This document shows, piece by piece, positions 42,294 to 47,500 of a stretch of 47,500 nt of DNA. Location: the NCBI GenBank assembly GCA_022561755.1, contig JADFQN010000003.1, forward strand, positions 1 to 47,500. Direction: 5' to 3'. Each line of letters opens with the position of its first letter. Position 1 is the stretch's first letter. Source of the stretch: Bacteroidota bacterium (GTDB lineage Bacteria > Bacteroidota > Rhodothermia > Rhodothermales > Rubricoccaceae). The translations under genes were made by a program, and so were the position numbers. Below the pieces are notes generated by a model, which was not told where the DNA came from, did no database searches, and saw nothing but the letters and a program-made list of their open reading frames with translations.

Positions 42294-42809
42294 CCCTCAC
42301 CCTATCCCTCTCCCAAAGGGAGAGGGCCTTCAGAAAGAAAATTCATGCTCAGCACGTCGGTGCGTATGATTGTACTATGGATAATCCATTCTTGAACGAC
42401 CCCCGAGTTCGTGAGCGTCGTAGGGCGCTCAGGGCGAATTCTACTCCTGCTGAACAGAATATGTGGCGCATCGTACGTGACCGGCGACTCTGTGGGTTCA
42501 AGTTTCGTCGCCAACGCAGTATCGGGCCATATATACTTGACTTCTACTGCTCTGAGGCGAAGCTTGCTGTCGAATTAGACGGAAGCGTCCACGATAATCC
42601 CGCACGCGCCGAATACGACCGCGAGCGGCAAGAGTACGTGGAAGCGCTGGGCCTTCGCGTCCTACGGTTTCGAAGCAGCGAGGTGATCCGCGAGCCAAAT
42701 CGAGTTGCAGAGACACTGCTTGTGATGTTGAGACGAGATTGAGGTCTCACACTGGCACATACAACACTAGAAAATCCACTCTCCCTTTGGGAGAGGGACA
42801 GAGTGAGGG
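42294..42809. mobile_element. DUF559 nuclease cassette bounded by inverted palindromic repeats
   Basis: Two ~31-bp sequences flank the DUF559 gene in opposite orientation (42294-42324 and 42779-42809), matching at most positions. Each contains a stem-loop of its own: CCCTCTCCC-AAA-GGGAGAGGG (42306-42326) and CTCTCCC-TTT-GGGAGAG (42779-42795). The whole unit is 516 bp. The arrangement suggests a small mobile unit. Confidence 0.6.
42377..42742 (+). CDS. DUF559 / Vsr-like endonuclease-fold protein
   Basis: 121 residues. Core FKFRRQRSIGPYILDFYCSE followed by KLAVELDGSVHDNPAR shows the DUF559 pattern with Asp, Glu and Asp in positions used by Vsr/very-short-patch-repair-like nucleases. ALRANSTPAEQNMWRIVRDR is the typical N-terminal helix. 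The ATG at 42377 (MDNPF) is used; the frame begins upstream inside the left repeat. DUF559 proteins are common and uncharacterised; a DNA-nicking role is inferred from the fold. Confidence 0.9.
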   Translation: MDNPFLNDPRVRERRRALRANSTPAEQNMWRIVRDRRLCGFKFRRQRSIGPYILDFYCSEAKLAVELDGSVHDNPARAEYDRERQEYVEALGLRVLRFRSSEVIREPNRVAETLLVMLRRD

Positions 42810-42857
42810 ACAGATATTCGACCCAGCCATTAGTTTAACAATCCAAGCCGAACAAGT

Positions 42858-44357
42858 ATGCCGCAACCCATCCGTAAGCTCCTTATCGCCAACCGGGGCG
42901 AGATTGCCGTCCGCGTTATGCGGACGTGCAAAGAGCGAGGCATCCGAACCGTCGCGGTTTATTCGGAGGCGGATCGGACCGCGCTGCACGTTCGGATGGC
43001 GGATGAGGCCTATCTGGTGGGTCCGGCGGCATCCACCGAATCCTACCTCGTGCAGGAAAAGATCCTGGAGGTAGCGAAGGCGGTCGATGTGGATGCCATC
43101 CATCCCGGATACGGTTTTCTGTCAGAGAATGCAGAGTTTGCTGAAGCGTGCGCCGCTGCGGGCATCACGTTCGTCGGTCCGCCGCCGAACGCCATCCGCA
43201 CGATGGGCGACAAGACGCAGGCCCGCCTGCTGATGCAGCGGGCCAACGTCCCGATGGCGCCGGGCACGTCGAACGCGATTGAAGATGGCGCTGAAGCGGC
43301 GACCGCCGCCGAGGAGATAGGCTATCCAGTGCTGGTGAAGGCGGTTGCGGGTGGCGGAGGAAAGGGAATGCGCATCGTGGAGAAGCCGGAGGATTTAGAG
43401 TCGGCGTTGCGAGGAGCCCGGAACGAGGCTCGTAACGCCTTCGGCGACGACCGCGTGTACATCGAGAAGTACCTGACGGGGCCGCGTCACATCGAGATTC
43501 AGGTGCTTGCTGATATGCACGGCAACGTTGTTCATCTGTTCGAGCGGGAGTGCTCCATCCAACGACGGCATCAGAAGGTGATAGAGGAAGCGCCGAGCGT
43601 GGTACTCACCACCGAACAGCGCGCGGCGATGGGAGAGGCCGCCGTCAAGGCTGCAAGAGCGTGCGACTACGTGGGGGCGGGCACCGTTGAGTTTTTATAT
43701 GACAATGGGGAGTTCTACTTCCTCGAAATGAACACGCGCCTGCAGGTGGAGCATCCCGTAACGGAACTCATCACCGGCCTCGACCTCGTCGCCGAGCAAA
43801 TCCGCATCGCCGAAGGCGAGCCATTGGGCTACGCGCAAGAGGATCTATCGATTCACGGCCACGCCGTCGAGTGCCGCGTGTACGCAGAGGACGTGGTAGC
43901 CGGCTTCCTCCCCGATCCGGGTCCATTGCTCCGCCACCGGCAGCCGTCGGGATTCGGGATTCGCGTGGATGCGGGCGTGGAAGAAGGCGACGAGGTGCCT
44001 GTCTTCTACGATCCGATGATCTCGAAGCTCTGCGCGTGGGCGCCGACACGCGAGAAAGCCATCTCGCGGATGGACCGGGCGTTGGCGGAATACGACATCG
44101 CCGGCGTGCAGACCACGATCCCGTTCTGCCGGTTTGTAATGCAGAACGAGGCGTTTCGGAGCGGCGACTTCGACACAGGATTCGTCGCGGATCACTTCAC
44201 GCCGGAAGACCTCGCGCCTTCAGCGGACATGGAGCGCGTGGCCGCCGTGGCCGCCGGGCTCATCGCGATGGAGAGCGAATCAGCTTCAGCGTACTCAAAC
44301 GGCCAGTCCGAGACTGCACGACTCAGCCGCTGGGCGATGCGGCGGTATGAGGATTAG
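42858..44357 (+). CDS. accC: Biotin carboxylase (acetyl/propionyl-CoA carboxylase subunit)
   Basis: ATP-grasp enzyme that carboxylates biotin on BCCP. IRKLLIANRGEIAVRVMRTC is the N-terminal hallmark; ATP-grasp GGGGKGMRIV, HIEIQVLADMHGN, FERECSIQRRHQK, EMNTRLQVEHPVTE follow. The length of 499 exceeds the ~450 of E. coli AccC; the extra ~50 are a C-terminal tail (residues ~450-499). No biotinyl domain or carboxyltransferase gene is nearby, so the holoenzyme type is undecided. The stop abuts the stop of the convergent radical SAM gene. Confidence 0.94.
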   Translation: MPQPIRKLLIANRGEIAVRVMRTCKERGIRTVAVYSEADRTALHVRMADEAYLVGPAASTESYLVQEKILEVAKAVDVDAIHPGYGFLSENAEFAEACAAAGITFVGPPPNAIRTMGDKTQARLLMQRANVPMAPGTSNAIEDGAEAATAAEEIGYPVLVKAVAGGGGKGMRIVEKPEDLESALRGARNEARNAFGDDRVYIEKYLTGPRHIEIQVLADMHGNVVHLFERECSIQRRHQKVIEEAPSVVLTTEQRAAMGEAAVKAARACDYVGAGTVEFLYDNGEFYFLEMNTRLQVEHPVTELITGLDLVAEQIRIAEGEPLGYAQEDLSIHGHAVECRVYAEDVVAGFLPDPGPLLRHRQPSGFGIRVDAGVEEGDEVPVFYDPMISKLCAWAPTREKAISRMDRALAEYDIAGVQTTIPFCRFVMQNEAFRSGDFDTGFVADHFTPEDLAPSADMERVAAVAAGLIAMESESASAYSNGQSETARLSRWAMRRYED

Positions 44358-45452
44358 CTAGCTCTTCAGCACCGGCAGCCCGATCATCTCAGGCATTGCA
44401 CCATCACCTGATGGCTGTGACAGAGCTTGTTCCGATTTCGCCAAGTACTCGCTGATGTCTGGCAATCGCGCTTTCTTTGGCCCGAGCCGCTTGCTCATTC
44501 GCTGCACGACAAACTTGGTCCACGCGTAGCGGGTTTTGGAAGGGATGGCCTCCCAGAAGTAGCTGCTCGTGGGCGTCGTGGCCATGCTCGGCTCGAAGTA
44601 GCAATTCACGGTACAGCCCCGGCACACCTCGTGGCGACCCTCCATCTTGCGGTGCCACGTCACGCGGTCGGACTGCCAGAGGTCGTAAAGCTTGCCCTCA
44701 ATGGGCAGCTTCTCCATGCCTGCGTGGTAGCAGGGAAGAACGAGCTCGTTGAACGGCGAGATGACCACCGTGGTTGTCACGGCTTTACAGATCGGTTTCT
44801 CCGGGTCGTTGCCGCCACGGGCGCGGAGCGTTAGAAAGGCGGGATTTAGGTACGTGTAGGCCTTTTTGCCAAACTTCCGCACCCTGGCCATCACGTCCTC
44901 GGCCAAGACATCCCCCAACCCGTTGTACTCGAACAGCGGGTTCATGATGAGAACCAGCTTGTTGGGGCGGCTGATGGTTTCGTAGATCGTATCGAGGTGG
45001 TGGACGTTCTCGTTGGTGACGGTGAACAGCATGTCGGGCCGCTCGCCCAATTCCAGGGCCACTTCAATCGACTCCATCAGCTTGCCGAAAAGGCGCACAC
45101 CCCGTGAAGCATCGTGCTCGTGCGGGATGGGCGAGTCGATCGAGAAGTGGAGGAGATCTACCAGCCCGCGTAGCGCTTTCGCACGCTTTGGGTAGAGGAG
45201 TCCGTTCGTCGTAATCGAGGTTAGGAAGCCCCGATCCTTTGCCAACTGTAGCAGGTCTCCGATCTGCGTGTGGAGGAGCGGCTCGCCGCCCGTAAAGTCG
45301 ATAATCCGCACTCCCATTCGGCGCAGGTCGTCCAGGTTTTGTGCAACGTCATCCAGGTCCACCATCGGCGACGGCTGCTCCCAGATATCGCAGAAGCTGC
45401 ACGTCGCGTTGCAGCGGTACGTGACGTAGTAGTTGCAGAGGATGGGCTTCAC
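44358..45452 (-). CDS. Radical SAM protein with extra C-terminal cysteines
   Basis: 364 residues. The cluster motif is CNATCSFCDIW (CxxxCxxC) near the N-terminus, then the GGEPLLH loop and a TIM-barrel. In the C-terminal part, further cysteines (PICKAVT, LPCYHAG, EVCRGCTVNCYFEP) look like a SPASM-type auxiliary cluster. Such proteins typically modify peptides or act in cofactor synthesis; none can be chosen here. A GTG start at 45450-45452. Convergent with accC, with no bases between the stop codons (TAG then CTA). Confidence 0.85.
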   Translation of the reverse strand: MKPILCNYYVTYRCNATCSFCDIWEQPSPMVDLDDVAQNLDDLRRMGVRIIDFTGGEPLLHTQIGDLLQLAKDRGFLTSITTNGLLYPKRAKALRGLVDLLHFSIDSPIPHEHDASRGVRLFGKLMESIEVALELGERPDMLFTVTNENVHHLDTIYETISRPNKLVLIMNPLFEYNGLGDVLAEDVMARVRKFGKKAYTYLNPAFLTLRARGGNDPEKPICKAVTTTVVISPFNELVLPCYHAGMEKLPIEGKLYDLWQSDRVTWHRKMEGRHEVCRGCTVNCYFEPSMATTPTSSYFWEAIPSKTRYAWTKFVVQRMSKRLGPKKARLPDISEYLAKSEQALSQPSGDGAMPEMIGLPVLKS

Positions 45453-45537
45453 AGGCGCGGAAATATCGGGCGCCGGAAGGTACGACGGTGCGGTTACTTG
45501 TAGATGACGAATCTCTGCAACGAAAGTAACGTGCGGT

Positions 45538-47500
45538 CTACTTAATCAACGTCACGCGCAGTTGACCACTGAACTCCTCGCCATGAACAACAACGAAGTA
45601 GATTCCACTCGGCAACCGCGTGCCGTCAATCTCAAACTCGTGCAGTGTGTCCTCGGCCAGTACGCCGTCGTGCAGCACACTTACTTCTCGGCCGACCATG
45701 TCGTAGAGCGATATCGACACATACTGCGACTGCTCAACCCAAAGTGTGAACCGTGCAGTCGGGTTGAATGGATTGGGATAGACGAGCGAGAGGAGATGGG
45801 TGTCCGGTGTGGCGGATGGCTCTGAAGTTGTGACGATGCCGCCCAGTTCAAACGCCCCGATATCGCACGGCGCGATGCGGAGATAACCACGTTGGTCCGT
45901 TTCGATGGGCCGGCCGTTGAGATCGGTGCAGCTACCGTTATCAATGGCCAGGCTTCCTTCGAGCAGCGCGTGGGTGAGGGTAGGGCCGCCGTTGTTGGCG
46001 AGGGGGCCAAGCAGCGGATCGAGCGGTACCGCGTCGGTGCCGACCCAGTCATTGTTCGCGTTGGGAAGGCCGGGAGGAAAGGCTTCGATGCAACCATACG
46101 CGGAATCGTCATTGGGGCGGCCGATGAGGTTGTAGCCCAGTGATTCAATCCCTCGGGGCGGGTTGAGGTTGTCGTCCTTGCAGTCGAGCCCGATGTTGTC
46201 TGCAATGATGTTGCCTTTCAAGCGCGCAAAGCTCTGATTCGAGAACCCAGGTATCGAATTCCCCAGCCCGTCGTTCGCTGTTATCGTGCTTGCAACAAGG
46301 TCCAATTCCCCGATATTTAAGAGACCGGAGGCGTGAGCCGGCCCAGTGATGGTGTCTTTTGATGTGTTAGCACTGATGGTTGTGTTTTGGATCAAGGAGA
46401 AACCCGCTGTGTGAATCCCTCCTCCTCGTCCGCCATCGTTCCCGTTCACCGTGCTTGCGTTCAGTTCAAGAGTACCGTCTGCGGCTACGTGGATTCCTCC
46501 TCCATCCCCGCGCGCGCCTCCGAGATTGTAGCCGAGTCCGGTTTCATTTTGACGAATCGAGGTTCTGTCAATAGTCGCGTTTCCACTGCTATACAGCCCG
46601 CCACCGTGCCCACCCCGCGTGTTTTCGTCACATTCTCCACCATCTCCAGTAATGTTGTCTTCGATGGTTGTGTCGGTCATGGTCAACGAACCGGCATTGA
46701 AGATGCCCGCGCCGTCGCCGCCGTTTCCGCACATACCCGGATTCTCGCTATCCCCGCTTCCCGTTCTGTTCCCAACAATGGAGGCCTCGCTAATTACCAA
46801 CACGTTGCCGGTGTCGTTGTAGATGCCTGCTCCTCGGGCATGGCCACTGTTCTTGGGGTCCGAGCCGCTCAGCGTCTCGTTATCCGCGATGACGGTGCCC
46901 TGAATGAAGAGGTCGCCGTCGTTGTAGATACCGCCTCCGTGCCCGCCTCTGTCATTGAATATGCCGTAGCCGGACGTGTTCAACCGTATCTCGCCGCCGA
47001 TGATGGTTGCGGTTCCATCGTTGAACAACCCGCCTCCGTGTGCAAAGTCAGCCCCCCCATCGCCTGCGCGATTGCCACTAAGCGAGCTGTTGATGAGGGT
47101 GAGTGTAGCGCCGAACTTGTTGTAGATCCCCCCGCCTGAGGATTGCCAGATATCCTCGTTGTCAGAAATCGTACAATTCTCGATGATCGCCTCCCCCTCA
47201 TTGTAAATGCCGCCGCCGCCACCCAACTCACTTTTGTTGTCAACTACATCGCAGTCGATAAGTATGAGGGTACCGCCTGGCCTGTTGCGGATGGCGCCTC
47301 CCGGCCCGCACCATGAGCTCTGGCAGCGATGATTTCCCTGCGTGAGGGTCACATCCGTAATGGCCACGGTTCCCGCATTCCGGAGGAGGCCACCTCCAAT
47401 CTGATCCGAAGGCGGGGTGGGGTCGACGCCTGAGCCGTACCTGAGCGTTAGATGTTCGATGGTCACGGAGACGTCCGCCGGGATGTCCAGTACGCGAGCA
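45538..47500 (-). CDS. T9SS-secreted parallel beta-helix protein (5' end outside window)
   Basis: At least 654 residues; open to the right edge. Many short repeats of the type 'GGGIYNxGxxTI.xTTISxN' form a right-handed parallel beta-helix. A region GPLANNGGPTLTHALLEGS with APCDIGAFELGG matches the choice-of-anchor Q module. The C-terminal ~85 residues (SLVYPNPFNPTARFTLWVEQ to GQLRVTLIK) are a type IX secretion sorting domain. The protein is therefore exported and probably surface-attached or released; no catalytic motif is seen. Confidence 0.92.
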   Translation of the reverse strand, partial: ARVLDIPADVSVTIEHLTLRYGSGVDPTPPSDQIGGGLLRNAGTVAITDVTLTQGNHRCQSSWCGPGGAIRNRPGGTLILIDCDVVDNKSELGGGGGIYNEGEAIIENCTISDNEDIWQSSGGGIYNKFGATLTLINSSLSGNRAGDGGADFAHGGGLFNDGTATIIGGEIRLNTSGYGIFNDRGGHGGGIYNDGDLFIQGTVIADNETLSGSDPKNSGHARGAGIYNDTGNVLVISEASIVGNRTGSGDSENPGMCGNGGDGAGIFNAGSLTMTDTTIEDNITGDGGECDENTRGGHGGGLYSSGNATIDRTSIRQNETGLGYNLGGARGDGGGIHVAADGTLELNASTVNGNDGGRGGGIHTAGFSLIQNTTISANTSKDTITGPAHASGLLNIGELDLVASTITANDGLGNSIPGFSNQSFARLKGNIIADNIGLDCKDDNLNPPRGIESLGYNLIGRPNDDSAYGCIEAFPPGLPNANNDWVGTDAVPLDPLLGPLANNGGPTLTHALLEGSLAIDNGSCTDLNGRPIETDQRGYLRIAPCDIGAFELGGIVTTSEPSATPDTHLLSLVYPNPFNPTARFTLWVEQSQYVSISLYDMVGREVSVLHDGVLAEDTLHEFEIDGTRLPSGIYFVVVHGEEFSGQLRVTLIK

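Overview
The window is high-GC, gene-dense bacterial chromosome, most likely from a marine or thermophilic member of the Rhodothermales/Rhodothermota side of the Bacteroidota. The last gene ends in a type IX secretion (Por) C-terminal sorting domain. A BtuB/BtuG-like surface pair for cobalamin lies at 35-38 kb, lipoproteins and TonB-dependent receptors recur, and the omega subunit is of the short Bacteroidota type. The lineage call is inference; no rRNA is present to settle it.

Layout. 1-3.4 kb: 3' end of a TonB-dependent receptor, a lipoprotein and 6-phosphofructokinase. 3.4-4.1 kb: wreck of an insertion sequence. 4.1-7.9 kb (minus strand): coaBC, an SGNH esterase, rpoZ, gmk and yicC. 8.1 kb: tRNA-Ser(GGA), with its 3' end duplicated nearby. 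8.3-13.0 kb (minus strand): a translation operon in the order rplM-rpsI-rpsB-tsf-pyrH-frr, interrupted twice by copies of one ~170-bp repeat. 13.3-15.1 kb: a sigma factor and a membrane protein with a TPR-like tail. 15.1-18.6 kb: dnaA-dnaN and a probable oriC with DnaA boxes. 18.6-23.6 kb: the phospholipid/fatty-acid cluster DUF177-rpmF-plsX-fabH-fabD-fabG, without acpP after fabG. 23.7-33.9 kb: DEAD-box helicase, ChaN-like lipoprotein/haem-type protein, M49-like metallopeptidase, DoxX, DUF3179, beta-CASP RNase and OPT transporter. 33.9-34.8 kb: a decayed PemK/MazF module between two copies of the OPT 3' end. 34.8-38.4 kb: a cobalamin riboswitch controlling btuB, a BtuG-like propeller lipoprotein and a BFD-like 2Fe-2S protein. 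38.5-47.5 kb: ankyrin protein, typA, a TerB/PH-like protein, a DUF559 nuclease cassette, biotin carboxylase, a radical SAM protein and a T9SS beta-helix protein.

The genes are mostly housekeeping; the unusual content is in the spacers. At least four repeat classes are present. (1) A ~165-190-bp element with long inverted ends (CTAGGAGTCTGTC...), four copies; two of them supply the stop codons of rpsB and pyrH and a third starts 4 bp after typA. (2) A ~160-bp MITE-like element (AGGCTGTTGAAA ends), two full copies plus one fused to a transposase remnant; one supplies the plsX stop codon. (3) Arrays of heptanucleotide repeats in inverted orientation at four loci, one of them inside the predicted P5/L5 hairpin of the cobalamin riboswitch. 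(4) Perfect short palindromes, one overlapping the fabD stop codon. A DUF559 nuclease gene flanked by inverted copies of a palindromic repeat looks like a small mobile cassette.
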